Below, one piece after another: positions 1 to 11,456 of a DNA stretch of 60,373 nt. This DNA comes from Lenisia limosa. Taxonomy: Eukaryota; Breviatea. Positions within the stretch are counted from its first letter, which is position 1; the number at the start of each line of letters is the position of its first letter. A program made the position numbers and the translations under genes. The stretch lies in contig LPNZ01009056.1 in the NCBI GenBank assembly GCA_001655205.1, positions 1-60,373 of the forward strand, read 5' to 3'. The notes under the pieces were generated by a model that saw only the letters and a list, made by a program, of their open reading frames with translations, had not been told where the DNA came from and searched no databases.

Positions 1-219
1 CACGCCACCCCCTTCAGGTATGTGGTCTGATGAGTATGTTTTAGGGCTCCGTGCAATTAATTGAAATTAATTGACAAAATTAGAAATTAAAGTGTCTGGA
101 ATAGGGTTTTCGTTATAGTATTTCCGACTTCATCTTTTGACATTAATTTTCAATGTATTTTTATTGTGTGCTGCCATGTTTATGATATTAGCTTTCCTTT
201 GTTATTGACCAACTTCCAG

Positions 220-351
220 AAATGGTTTCATTGGCATCCCTCTTTTACCCACTCCGTAGACTCGAAACCCGAAAGAGCCGCCACTCCCACTGACGACAGT
301 TCAGCCGCTGTCCAAATGGAGGTTGAGGCCCCTACAGGTGAAACTTCTGAG
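220..351 (+). CDS. Exon of unknown gene, acidic Ser/Pro/Glu-rich
   Basis: An open stretch follows a pyrimidine-rich AG at 218-219 and runs to a GT at 352; an earlier donor at 338 and an alternative acceptor at 260-261 (after CACTCCGTAG) are also possible. The translation contains SKPERAATPTDDSSAA and MEVEAPTG, a low-complexity acidic linker typical of disordered regions. No domain is recognisable and neither neighbouring exon was identified, so it could be the last part of a gene starting left of the window or an early exon of the LamG gene. Coding is inferred from composition and splice sites only. Confidence 0.35.
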
Positions 352-1389
352 GTGGGAAGAGTGGCAATGTTCACAATAAGTAAGGTTTTCTATCACAACG
401 ATCAAAAACGCCTTGTTCACTCATCTGTTGAATCAGTGGCATCATAAAGAGCTTTTTCACTGATAGCGATCTACATTCCTGTCCTCTTCCTTACTTACAT
501 TTCAGGGTGACTCCCCTACCAATCAAGTGTAATGTTTTGTTGTTCTTTTCTTGTGTAATTCTTTTCTTGTTGTAGCTCTGAGATGAATATTAGTTATATA
601 TCTTTCAATTTAACTCTGGGAATCAGTTATTACTTTTATGGAATGATGCATCCGAGAAGGAAATGAAGTCATAAAGTCCCATGAACTGGTCAGGTGGTCA
701 GTGAGGACGTAAGAAAATGATGTATGATGTCAAATAGTATTATAGTTCAACTGTTCAATTCAAATCAAACTCAAATCTGTTTCAGCTCCGAGGAGGATAT
801 ATCAAGGAGATAGCAAGGAGAGTCTTGCTTCCTTGGATATCTCAAAATGTTCGTGGATGGTGAACCAAAAGGGAAGAGTTTTCCTGAAGTCATGACGTCA
901 CCTCTCTTTACCTGATCCACCTCCTCGTCACACACTGGTCGCCTGGGAAAGTCACAGTCAGTCAATAAACCTCATTAAATCATTAATTTACCCCAACTCA
1001 ACATTGCTCCCCATTGGCTCTTCATTGGATCCATACTACTTCAACTCTAAGAGAGGAATAGTTGAGACACAGAAATTTGGCAATGATCACCAATACCATC
1101 CTGCTGTTATGGTGAGGGGAGGGGGGGGGTGAAGGACGAGCCTTCTTTGGCTAAGAGTTATGCTAAGCTGAAGAAGAGGGTACTACGTATCCTTGCAAAC
1201 GGAGGTACCCTCTTGTTACAACGTCATGATTGATTACTCCCGTATTGGTCCGTTATGTTTGGTTGTTCCACGTCAATTTTTTTATTTTATCATATTGCTG
1301 GAATACCGCTTCATTGTCTGTCCCGACGGTTATTGTTTCCCTTTCATTCTGACCCATATTCATTCAGCAGTATTCTGTGCTTCTCCAAG
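352..1389. other. Unassigned spacer or long intron
   Basis: About 1 kb with no exon I can defend. It has AT-rich stretches, a G run near 1122-1129, and short open frames on both strands without domain character. It may be an intron joining the exon at 220-351 to the LamG gene, or an intergenic region holding that gene's promoter. Confidence 0.3.
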
Positions 1390-4300
1390 GCTCTAAACCT
1401 CAGCACTGGTAATTCAGTGGACATTGGTGAGAACGTTGTCTTTCAAGGTTAGTCAAGTGGTGTAGTAATATGCGTATATGTGTAGTACATATCTTGCTAA
1501 CCAGTTTCAAATCAGTCTTATATTCTACCCCATTGTGTGGGTGGTGTTAATAAGTCACACATAAAACAAAACAGTCGAACAAAACAGAAAACATAAAAGC
1601 ATATAGTATCTGGACCAACTATGCTCGTATCACCACTGTTGATCAATTTTATATATAGCTACTCTGAATAGATTAGAAACCGAGATTTCTTTGAACATTC
1701 TCTTACCCAAAAAAACTGGTCTAAGTATCAGTGGTGCTGTAAGTTTCACCACCTAGGAAAGGATCTTGCCTCCACTCTCGACAGTTTATCTAAATCATGC
1801 CTTCCAATTGAGGTATTTTGGGTCAAGAATCACGACAACACGGAATATAAGGGAGTAGTTAGTCCTCTCTACTTTTTTTTTTTTTTTAATGGACGAGATT
1901 CATNNNNNNNNNNNNNNNNNNNNNNNNNNNNNNNNNNNNNNNNNNNNNNNNNNNNNNNNTTTTGTTGAAGAGATTAACAAAAAATGCTTCACCGCACATA
2001 ATGATGTCTTGTTCATTGAGACTTCTTGTGTTTCTCTTTCTCTTTCGCTACCTCCCCTCTTCAGATTCTATCCTGGTCAACAACACTGAGTACAGTAAAA
2101 CTGGACCTTACTAACCTGCATTACCTCGACAATCCCGAAGCTGTTGTTTTTAAGGTTGGTCACTTATTAGAGCGTCACTTCTTAAGCTTCTGGACAACAC
2201 CTCTGTCTTAACATCTAAGCAAGGTGTCATTTGTTATCATTTCAGATCCGGCGCATCACGCGGGCTCAATGGGATTCGCACACATTCACAGCAGGAGAAA
2301 TTAATGCAAATGTGACGGACATTTCTTTCTCATCAGCAGGATTTGATGTCAATATCAATGTATGCTTTATGCTAGCGAATCAAATAGTATAGAGTCAAAA
2401 TCATTTTTTTTTCAACTCTAATATGACAGTTTTTGATATGTTTCTTGAATTTTTTTTGTGTTTTAGTATTGCTAAAGAGTTTTTTCTCAAACGTAGTTTT
2501 TTTTCATTTTGTAAATCCTGTTGTTAATTCAAAATAATCGAAGTATCGTTCATATCATCTTTTAAAAAAACATTCTTCTCTTTTGAATAACATATGTAAT
2601 TACCAGCCAGACCGTTTTATTTCTCTTGTAATTTTTTATATTGAGATAAATCTTAGTTTATTCCGCACCCCTAATATGACAAGCTTGAACTGACTCTTAG
2701 ACTTGTATCGGACGTGTCTGCTGTGGGTCGTATGTTTACAGCATGAAGGACAATTACCTGTACACCCCAAGCGATAGTGCCTATGCGTATACCTCCCTTG
2801 ATTTCAAATCGGATAGCACTTTTGAGGTGAGCTGTTTGTCCAAAGAATGTGAAATAGAGTTACTTTAACACTCATTATGGTGAAAATAACTGGGTATCCC
2901 CTTTCTCATTCTGATCAAGTCATTTAGTATAGTATAAGATATATAATATATTATTATCGCTTTTTTTTTTNNNNNNNNNNNNNNNNNNNNNNNNNNNNNN
3001 NNNNNNNNNNNNNNNNNNNNNNNNNNNNNNNNNNNNNNTGGTCTTGGTGTGACCGGCCAGCTTTACGCAATGATGATCAAATTTGTTGGATTTGGGAAAT
3101 GTCTTAAAATGTCACATCATGCGCGTATATTTGATTTTTGTTTGTTTTTTTCAATAATAGTATGATATATATTTGACGGCCACCCTAATTCACTGTATTG
3201 GCTTTTATCGGACTGTAATGATGTAGCTTTCATCAACTCAAGTGGAGTACTATGTCTCTGATTCACCAAAATCCTGCGCTATATCCTCTTTGATTAGTGA
3301 GAGTGTAGTTTATTTTCGTGTGAGAAAATTCAACGCCAACTTGTATTAATTCCATTTGATGTTCATGTTGAATATGTTTTACTAAATGATGTATAAATAT
3401 AACTAGGGCGTCCCTGTAGTCCAAAAAAGACCGTTTAAATATCGATATTCATCGAGGATATTTCGAGATTTTCGGTCTTTTTTGGGACCGTAGGAACCCC
3501 TAAAGAGAACACAACGACATCGGCGTTGGACGTGTTACTATTCTGTTTTTACTTTCAGCGTTTACTGCTGGAGACCCCTACCACATGGCGATAACAATGG
3601 GAACTGAACCCGTGTTTTACATCAATGGTGAATTGTGGTAACTATGTATATCAATGAAATGGTATAAGAGCAGTACATATAGTATGTTTACAGCTATGTG
3701 TAAAAAAACTGAAGGATTGTCCTCATCTGCACTTTCAATATCATTATTAGTGAAAATATCTTCAAAATAGTCGTGTATTTTGGCATTTATTATATGTTCC
3801 AAACAAAGAACCAGTTTAACCACCAAGGTATTGAAGTATGCAGAGTTGGTACCGTAGCTGCAATTGCGGATCAGGCCGGTCAGGTACGAAGGTTCAACAT
3901 TTGGAATTGCATAAACTTCTATTATTTGTATTCTTTTTATGAGAATAAATAAAACCCTGATATTCAAATAAAACACTCATTTTGATATGTATCAGGAATA
4001 TGTGAAGTAATAATCGGGTTTGAACGTGTTATCTCCCTGAACTATTTTTTTTTGGGTGCATTAACAAAACCCTGTTTATGACATTTAAGCGACTCTTCCT
4101 TGGTGCCTATGGTCAGAACTCTGTGAACAAACAAGTAGGTTAAGTAATTCACAGTAGTTAATGATACTTAGTATCACCTCTGATATTCTTCTACTTCTCT
4201 ACTCTCTGTTCTCTTCTACTCATAATATTAAACTCAATTGGTTCGACAGGATTTTGTACCATGAACCGATTTCTGTAATTATGAACCCTGTTTCAGGCAA

Positions 4301-4905
4301 AGGAGTGTTCCTATTTTTCTTGCGTTGTCTTCTGCTCCATTTCCCCTCACGCCTTAGAATAACACGCCATGGGAATCCAAGACAGGCCTCAAATATAAAT
4401 ATGTAGGATATTCGTGTAACGTGAATTCTGGATATATATCTGCATTATTTGAAGGATTAGTCAGCCATTCCGATCCCTTGAATCGATCAACCCCCCCCCC
4501 CTCCACAACAGTATTTCTCATCTCCTCCCCACATCAGCACTCCGTATTAATTTGGAGTTGTGACATGCTTTAAATTGCTTCTTTGTGAGGCATGGTGCTC
4601 TTGTCCTAACAGCACAGGTCCGAGTGTATGATCGCATCTTAAGTCAGGCAGAAATCCAAGCTAGTTACAGTGCTGGAGAAGTTTCTAATCCAGTAAGTGG
4701 GTGAAATAAAAATAATCAGATACAATTTTTTTCTTTAATAATGAGATATTATTTCTTTTCTAAAATTGGTGTGGCTAATCACTGATGATGGAATATCCAT
4801 GGACTTGAACTGACGACTCTTTAGGAAGCTTCCAAAGAGATTCTATTTTTTAATGGTGATGACACGGGCATCACACATGTTGGCACCACGATGAAGGAAG
4901 ACTAG
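1390..4905 (+). CDS. LamG / concanavalin A-like lectin domain protein (multi-exon)
   Basis: Exons at about 1390-1447, 2065-2154, 2246-2359, 2701-2826, 3227-3296, 3559-3627, 3837-3883, 4090-4134, 4618-4692 and 4825-4905; those from 2701 onward join in phase. The start has the LamG opening (ALNLSTGNSVDIGENVVF), the middle the strand normally written as HVAVT plus a Tyr-x-Asn turn (PYHMAITMGTEPVFYIN), and the end the hallmark LFLGAYG followed by VRVYDRILSQAEIQASY. These are the conserved strands of the LamG-like jellyroll, which in this family binds sugars or proteins outside the cell. The last exon ends in THVGTTMKED and TAG. Gaps at 1904-1959 and 2971-3038 may hide an exon, the first exons do not join cleanly in phase, and the true start with any signal peptide was not found. 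The domain call is firm; the ligand is unknown. Confidence 0.72.
3405..3502. repeat. MITE-like inverted repeat, family A copy 1
   Basis: A roughly 98-bp imperfect palindrome with arms containing AAAAAAGACCG and CGGTCTTTTTT around an ATCGATATT core. It lies in the intron between the exons ending at 3296 and starting at 3559. Similar sequences occur at 45642-45738, 54001-54097 and, as a fragment, 56061-56090. No coding capacity. Confidence 0.7.
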
Positions 4906-5207
4906 GTGTTTTGTATTTATTGAAATATTTCGTCCATTCGATCCCCATCTAGTTGACTACGAATAGATATATATCACAATAAATACACAGTTGAATCCTT
5001 TAATGCTCACTCGCTAAGAATACCTACATCATCAGAAGCAATAACATCGCTGTTTCTTGGAAATGTTCAAGACGGCAAGATAGAGATAATCAGCACGTAG
5101 AAGAGAAATTGAGGTTTTGTTGTAAGTGAAAGAAATCTGGAAAAAAAAAACTCTATTTCAAAATCAAGAGATGGTTGGGTTGTTGTTAGCCCTCTTACCA
5201 GTCCTAC
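4906..5207. other. Convergent 3' spacer
   Basis: About 300 bp between the stop of the plus-strand LamG gene and the stop of the minus-strand gene. AT-rich, no exon seen; presumably both 3' untranslated regions. Confidence 0.4.
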
Positions 5208-7780
5208 CTATATCACAGAAGCCATGACCGTTGCCCATGACACAAGAGCATTAGGCAAATGCTGGGCTGAGGCAATGAGCCTGGTGGAGGACGGTGGGTT
5301 GTTTACTGATACGGCTAAATGATGGCCCAACGTCGAGACAACAAGAACGTCTTCTCTAATGGTGGTGAAAGAGGGGGAGATTGAAAGAGTTTTAACAAAG
5401 TCAGACCACATTTTCTTACCCATGGGGAGTAGTAGTGACGAACACATTCGGGCAACCGGGTCGAATAGCGCCATCAACTCCTGTGTATTTCGTAAAACAA
5501 ATTACATGAAACTCTTTTGAACGTTTCAACAATCCTTTTCAAGTCACAGCATATAATCCCTATCTTAAAGTCAATTGTTTTTTTGCTTTTTTTTTTTTAA
5601 CATAAAGCACAACGTGAGATTTGGAAGTTTTATCGAACTGGTCCCCTCAAACCGGCAACGACATTGGGGACCTGTGCTAAAATGGTCAAAATGGTCAAAT
5701 AATAATGTTTGTATAACTAAATTGTGACGTTTACTAACAAAATGGGATCTATCCTGCATACCATCAATAAATTGGGAATTACTTCCTCCGATAAACAATC
5801 GAAACACTCCGTCAGGATTAGGCGCAAGTTCCACCTGCGAGATAAATACACATAAGCGCCAATAGCTACGTAAGACTTCCAGATTGCATATGTAAATAAA
5901 ATGCCACCTAAAAACCTACAGGTTGCGGCAAAGATGAGATGGCTATTTTTGGTTTTTCTTTCTTCCACCATCGTCTGGGAGGGTAAAAAGCCTCAAAAAA
6001 ACAGCAAAATAAAAATCAATATCCTTGAAGATTCAAAAAGATATCACAAAGACCGATCAAGATGTGCATCTATTTTTTTTCAGTTATATATGTGATATTA
6101 ATATCATCCTCAACCGTTTGCTTCTGTTTGAAGGGCGGCTGGAGGATGGGGAGTCTAAAATGTGATGAAAACGTGTTGATGACAGATTACCTCAAAATAA
6201 TTTTTATAAAAAGTCAAAAGCAAAGATTAAACTAACCGTGCTGGTTTATTTGTATTCTGATAAAATAATAATCATATGTGCTACACACTAGACCTATTAA
6301 CGACATTACAAATCAAAAACAGGCAGAATCACCTCCATACCTGGGGGTGTAGGCGGGCGAATACTGATCGTGATCCAAAGAATCTCGCAATCTCCAGTCT
6401 ATAAAGTAACTATCATTTGAACTAGGGAAGAGATAACATCCACATCTGAACAATCCTCATTTATAGTGAAACAACCTATACCCTCCTACAACAACTCCAC
6501 AAAGGCCTTCCATGGATGCGGCAAGTGCTAAGTCATTAATTTTTAAAAAGCCATACCTAACAATGCCTCAAAAATAGAGAGGCTACGGAAATGGTATTTT
6601 TACTTGATTATATAGTATACTATATGATATGATATGTACATATGTATTATACATTTAACAACAAAAATGAAAAACAAACCACTGAGAATACACGATCGCA
6701 GTCCGTTCTTTCGCCATGCCTACATACAATTAGAAATTGCTCATTCTCACAGAGTGGTAACACTTTATCTTGAATACTGTGAGTTCAATAGTGTTGTTTA
6801 AAAAAGATATTCCCTGGTTGTTCTGGACCATAATACATGTTAAAAACATACCACTGATTGGGTTGCAGTGAAACCTTGAAACCTCTCAGGAGGTGGCAAA
6901 TTGTGGGTCTTCAAAAAGTTAACAAACCTAAGGTACACGTTACTTGACACTGCTTCCACATTAAAGAAAATTATCCAAATGGGTTGTTAGTCAAATACAA
7001 CAAAACACCACTTCATTTTTAGTTTGTCACAATGTCAAGAATTTACAAAACATTTAAAGTGAGGGTCAATAGTTCATGTTTTACCTACTCATTGTAAAAT
7101 GCTTCAGCTGTGTATTTAATGGATGAGGCTCCTGCAATGCCAGGAAGAGAGGAGAAAACTGAAGAGTCAGACATGATAAGAAATAGCATCAATACCCCCA
7201 GCAAATATATTAACCAGCCTTAGAAATCAACAATCCAACATATACTCCAATTATCCCTCAAACTTGCCACTGCGAGATCTTCAGAATGGATGGATATTGC
7301 CCCGTCAGGATGCTCCAATAGGCTCAGTGGGACTGCCTGCAGATATACATATATTAATGTATTCATGGCAATAAAGGCTTTTTTTACAAACCCCAACATC
7401 TGATATTTTAGTGATAAAGGTGAAACTTGTTCAAAGGTAGAAGTGAAGATATTTACTGTGTACTACGGTACGCTTTTAAAGTACCTTGTCCAATACCTCA
7501 CCTCTTCACCCGCTTCCATTGCGTTGAACCCAATAACTGTCAACATTGACACAACATCTTGGATACTTCGTTTCTCTGAGTAGGGTTAATTCATGGAAAA
7601 GAATAGCATCAATTGAATAAAACCAAAGACAAAACTACTAATTTCGTCACATTTCTTCAGCAACAGCCTCAGACCATTTAATTTCGAGAATGATGCCCCT
7701 GATGTCCACTCCTTTGAAACAAGGCAAGTGCCAATCATGGGATGGAATATCGCAAAGCCATCCATTGTGTTGTGATCAAG
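5208..7780 (-). CDS. Unknown multi-exon protein
   Basis: Minus-strand exons with acceptable splice sites lie near 7730-7650 (GVDIRGIILEIKWSEAVAEE), 7560-7505 (VVSMLTVIGFNAMEAGEE), 7330-7255 (PLSLLEHPDGAISIHSEDL), 7135-7090 (GASSIKYTAEAFYNE), 6930-6860 (THNLPPPERFQGFTAT), 6530-6490 (ALAASMEGLCGVVVGG), 6400-6340 (DWRLRDSLDHDQYSPAY), 5975-5930, 5830-5720 (APNPDGVFRLFIGGSNSQFI), 5485-5410 (ELMALFDPVARMCSSLLLPM) and the terminal exon from about 5350 to the stop at 5208 (HLAVSVNNPPSSTRLIASAQ). The pattern is that of a soluble alpha/beta protein with hydrophobic cores; there is no membrane segment and no family I recognise. The start codon was not located. Individual exon ends are approximate and not all were phase-checked. 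Confidence 0.5.
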
Positions 7781-8239
7781 GAATGATCACTCAAGCCCGG
7801 ATTGCGTCATCTGGGTGGGGTACGGGTAAATGTACATACTTTTACATATATTTCAATAAATGTAATATTTTGATGATAAAAGAGGATTAGAAAGAGTTGA
7901 AAGTGTCTAAGAACAGAAGTTAGGAGTAATATTTCGATGTACAACTCCGTTTACTCACATTTCTCAATATATCATTTCTAAATAAAAATAATTAAGCGTA
8001 GTAAAAGCGATTCATAGTGTTAGAAAGCCAAAGCAAACAACTTCTTGTTTAAGTGATTACTTTTGATTGCGAACAAAACCGTTATTCATTGTTTTCTCTT
8101 TTCTACTTTTCATCTCACCTTACCTCCCTTTTCAAATAAAATATACCATAAAGCCATAGTAAAGCTGAAAAGCTGTCAATGACTTAATTTGACGGACTAC
8201 CCGATTCAGTCAAGGGTTTTCCCCCTGTCTAGTTGTCCA

Positions 8240-9335
8240 ATGGATCAAAAGAGTGATATTGAGATTCTACCCTATCGACAAAGAGCGCATTCAGCTGTCA
8301 GTGAGGAGAGGGATGAAAGAATACGAGCTCTTCCACGGCAGATCCACCTCAACAGCTCAAGCAGCGTGTCTCTGCCCAGGTGATCTTTTGGGGATTGAAT
8401 CTGGTGATTCTCGGTAATCAAAGGAAGAAACAGGTTTTCTGTCCTTATTTTACTTGTTCTATGAGAACCAACTTGTGTCCTTTTTAATGAATACTTCCCC
8501 CAATAGCTTTCGCTTCTCCTATTTACTCCATTATGTCTCTTCCCGATGTCATTTGCCTGGGGCTAGCTAACAGAGTTGTTTTTGGCTTTTTTTTTTGTTT
8601 CATAAATTCCCTGTTTTACCCCCCCCCCCCCNNNNNNNNNNNNNNNNNNNNNNNNNNNNNNNNNNNNNNNNNNNNNNNNNNNNNNNNNNNNNNNNNNNNN
8701 NNNNNNNNNNNNNNNNNNNNNNNNNNGTCCGCTCCAGAATACCAAAAATGACAACGACTCAGGATCGCTATTCAGGTGAATGAATGCAGGGATGACTGGG
8801 ATTTCGTTTTTTAAGGCTAATAGTACGTCATTCCATTGGTTTGTGTGAAATCCTCCAGGCCAATTTTAGAATAGTAATGAATTAAGATAAGCAAATCAAT
8901 CAGAGGTAGAAAGAAAGTAATACTTTTAACCCTCAATGGTTTTAGGATAAAGGCGTTTCTTTTAACCGTCAATGGTTTAAGGATATAAAGGCGTTTCTTT
9001 TTGGTAAATTCTAACATTAAGAGCTATCAATGTTTTTTTCACCGTTTAGCACCCCCATATATAGCGAAGCAAAAGATGACCACACCACTGTGTTCAGTCC
9101 CCTTGTACTGGGTATGTTGGAAATGCAATGGGAGATAACAAGAAAATACATTAAACAAGATTTAGGGGCGTCAAGAATCAATATCATTCGTGTAGAAGGC
9201 AACAGTAGTTCAGAGCCTATACCACCGCTGACAATGCCCAACCCTGTTGTTCCACAAACAATGTTCTACAGCATGGCAGACCCAACCCAAATGCCTTTCC
9301 ATCGCCACCCCCACGTTTGTGGTTTATTAATATGA
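8240..9335 (+). CDS. Unknown small protein, three or more exons
   Basis: The proposed start ATG at 8240 opens an exon to 8379 (MDQKSDIEILPYRQRA, later SSSSVSLP). After a gap (8632-8726) an exon ending at 8775 reads NTKNDNDSGSLF and joins in phase (2+1) to the terminal exon 9050-9335, which contains YSEAKDDHTTVFSPLV, MQWEITRKYIKQDLGAS and RINIIRVEGNSSS and stops at TGA. The protein is polar and acidic N-terminally with a Pro/Met-rich C-terminus. No domain is recognised. Exon material is probably missing in the gap. An antisense frame over 9017-9241 is open but lacks splice support and looks like a shadow. Confidence 0.55.
8583..8631 (+). repeat. Dispersed repeat F, copy 1 (T-run, TTTCATAAATT, C-run)
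   Basis: CTTTTTTTTTTGTTTCATAA is followed by ATTCCC and a C homopolymer, then an assembly gap. The same arrangement is found at 43667-43711 and 45889-45930, with a weaker copy at 43801-43830. Confidence 0.55.
8931..9003. repeat. Two-copy tandem repeat
   Basis: Two imperfect units of about 36 bp sharing GTCAATGGTTTA, GGATA and AAAGGCGTTTCTTTT, located in the last intron of the gene at 8240-9335. Confidence 0.7.
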
Positions 9336-9754
9336 CATGTTACTATTGTGCATATGGTGATCACTATTTATTCTCTTATTACCAAAAGACTGTAAATACA
9401 CACTTATCAATAGTTAAACTAAGAACGGAACCGTGAAAAGGAAAACTGAAGAATTTGGATTAGATCAGATGATGCAGACATATCATATAATACCTACACT
9501 AAATATATACTAGATATGAGATATATGATATATTGAGTTAACTGTATAGTTTGAGGCAGAGATGAAAAATGATTTTTTTACGAGTTTAAAACACCTTCTG
9601 GGAAGACCCTGTTGAATTTCTACGTTTACATTTCTGAACTTTCAACAGTTGTTTTAATATCATTTGATTTAACTCATACCAAATCGTATTTGGGCTTCCA
9701 TACCATGATATGAAAAATAATATATGATCTATATACATAGTATATCTATATATA
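9336..9754. other. AT-rich intergenic region
   Basis: No exon or RNA gene seen. It includes ATATGATATAT-type low-complexity sequence and ends at the TA dinucleotide in which the Tc1-like element appears to have inserted. Confidence 0.5.
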
Positions 9755-11283
9755 CAGTCGCGGACAAAATACAGTAGTCCTGTTTTTACCCAAAATTGTG
9801 TTTAAAAATTGTGATAAATGGGATATAACTCGTCGAAACACCAGAATTTCACCTCAAACCAGCATATATTTCGAAAGTAGACATCTTTTCGGATTTGGAT
9901 TTTTTGGTGGTAAATCCGTATTTTCAGCGAAAATATTAAAATAAAACATCAAACTCGAACCTACGACATTCATATTTGATATTTTCTAATTTCTCAATCC
10001 TGCTTCGTTCATTGATGAAATAGTCCCCTCACGACTGGGAAATGGACCGGTAGTTACATTTTGATGCTAAAACACGTTACTTGAAATGCCTTGAGGTCAG
10101 AAATCCTTCCAAGTCAGTACTTAGTGGGGTAACTATCGTTGTCAATGACGGCCTGGAGACGGCGGGGCATAGAGCTGATGAGGGTCTGCATCATGTCAAG
10201 GTCGAGGATGTTCCATGCTTCTTGAAGACTACTGAATAGTGCTTCTTCGCTACGGAAGCGTTCTGGATTGAGCCTACGGACTTCATGATCCCATAAATGC
10301 TCGATGGGGTTAATCAGGGCTTTGAGATGGCCATTGGACACGGTTGACCTTGTTGCGACGGAAGTATTCTTGAGCGACACGTGACGTATGCTTGGGGTCG
10401 TTGTCCTTTTGCCAGAGTGCCAAAATTCCGAAGGCTTGTCGATGTACTTGCGCGCGAAGGCAAGGCGAGCCACACGGTTCTTCTTGGAAATGTGGTACTT
10501 CACGCAGGCAACGCGACAGAAGAGGCCAAGTTCGGCAAGGCGTCGGATAATAGTTCGACTGCATACGTTCACACTTGAAGAATGCGACAACTCAGATGCA
10601 AGTTCGCATGCAGTTATTTTAGACTCTCTGGATAATATAGCGATCAGTGACAGCAGCAGTAGCGCGCTTGCGTGCCCTCGTTTCATCGCCCTGGGCTTCA
10701 TCACGGGCTCTCTTGAGAACGTTGCCAATGGTTTTGCAGATGAATACCCCTTCCAACCGCTTTATTGGACTAATTTGAGCGATGTCTGGGTTCATTTGAG
10801 AAGCTCTGGACTAAAAAATGTATTAGACATGAACAAGACTACAATTAAGACAAGTAAATGAGTGTGCTTACGATCAGAACACTGGTATGCTGCTGACTCT
10901 CAGGCAGCGGGAGGCCCTACTTAAATACCCAAGCTTGAGCCCGGTTAAAAATACGGATTTCCAACCAACATGAGAACATATGTCTTGGACAATCTCTACA
11001 AAGAGACCGTTTAGTGTTTTGAAGTATGTACAGCGTTCTTCGTTCCATTTCGGAAGGTTTGTTACAGCAGTTTGTCTTGAAAAGAATAATAGACGGGGAG
11101 TTCGACTCCTGGTGTTGACGTTTTATTTTTATCTTTTCGCTGACAATAAGAATTTACAACCCAAAAAAAAACAATAATTCCTAATCCGAAAAGACGTCTA
11201 CTTTCGAAATACGTGTGTATACTGGTTTGAGGTGAAATTCTGGTGTTTCGACGAGTTATATCCCATTTATCACAATTTTTAAC
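9755..11283 (-). mobile_element. Decayed Tc1/mariner-like transposon
   Basis: The left end (CAGTCGCGGACAAAATACAG after TA) is followed by a long terminal inverted repeat at about 9800-9935 that matches the complement of about 11140-11283; both carry AACTCGTCGAAACACCAGAA and TTTCACCTCAAACCAG. Between them is a broken Tc1-type transposase gene on the minus strand. The outer 45 bp or so of the left repeat (9755-9799) has no counterpart on the right, where the match stops at 11283, so one terminus is lost. With the transposase also broken, the copy cannot be autonomous and probably cannot be mobilised. It lies between the gene ending at 9335 and the first exon seen at 11457. Confidence 0.85.
10114..10795 (-). 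pseudogene. Tc1-like transposase pseudogene
   Basis: From an ATG at 10795 the reading begins MNPDIAQISPIKRLEG, the paired-type DNA-binding region, and then breaks after YIIQRV. A second frame continues with the helix-turn-helix part (CSRTIIRRLAELGLF, HISKKNRVARLAFARKYI). The DDE domain survives only in pieces: NDPKHTSRVAQEYF, bearing the second catalytic Asp, in one frame and NPIEHLWD, bearing the catalytic Glu region, in another. The stretch that should carry the first Asp, over 100 residues between the HTH region and NDPKHTS in family members, is missing. This gives at least two frameshifts and one large deletion. It ends at TAA at 10114. Confidence 0.85.
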
Positions 11284-11456
11284 AATATATGTATATGTAT
11301 GCACAGTGTATATCCCTTGAATTATTTCCCCCTTTTTCACCCTTTTTTCAACAGTCTTGTTTTATTCCTCTAACTCCCCGCTTTACCGCTCACCCCTTCC
11401 TCCCTGTTTCATCAATTTTCCTATTTCTCCCCACATTTTCCAATTTTACCCTCCAG

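Noticed and set aside
5571-5680. Minus-strand Cys/Arg frame with a possible exon (PQCRCRFEGTSSIKLPNLT)
   Set aside because: Frames around it are broken and splice sites are weak; kept out of the exon list of the 5208-7780 gene.
9017-9241. Minus-strand open frame opposite the last exon of the 8240-9335 gene
   Set aside because: The plus strand has a phase-matched acceptor, better composition and a continuous join to the upstream exon; the antisense frame has no splice support.
10381-10861. Plus-strand open frames across the transposon
   Set aside because: They are antisense to the transposase remnants, which match Tc1 motifs on the minus strand.
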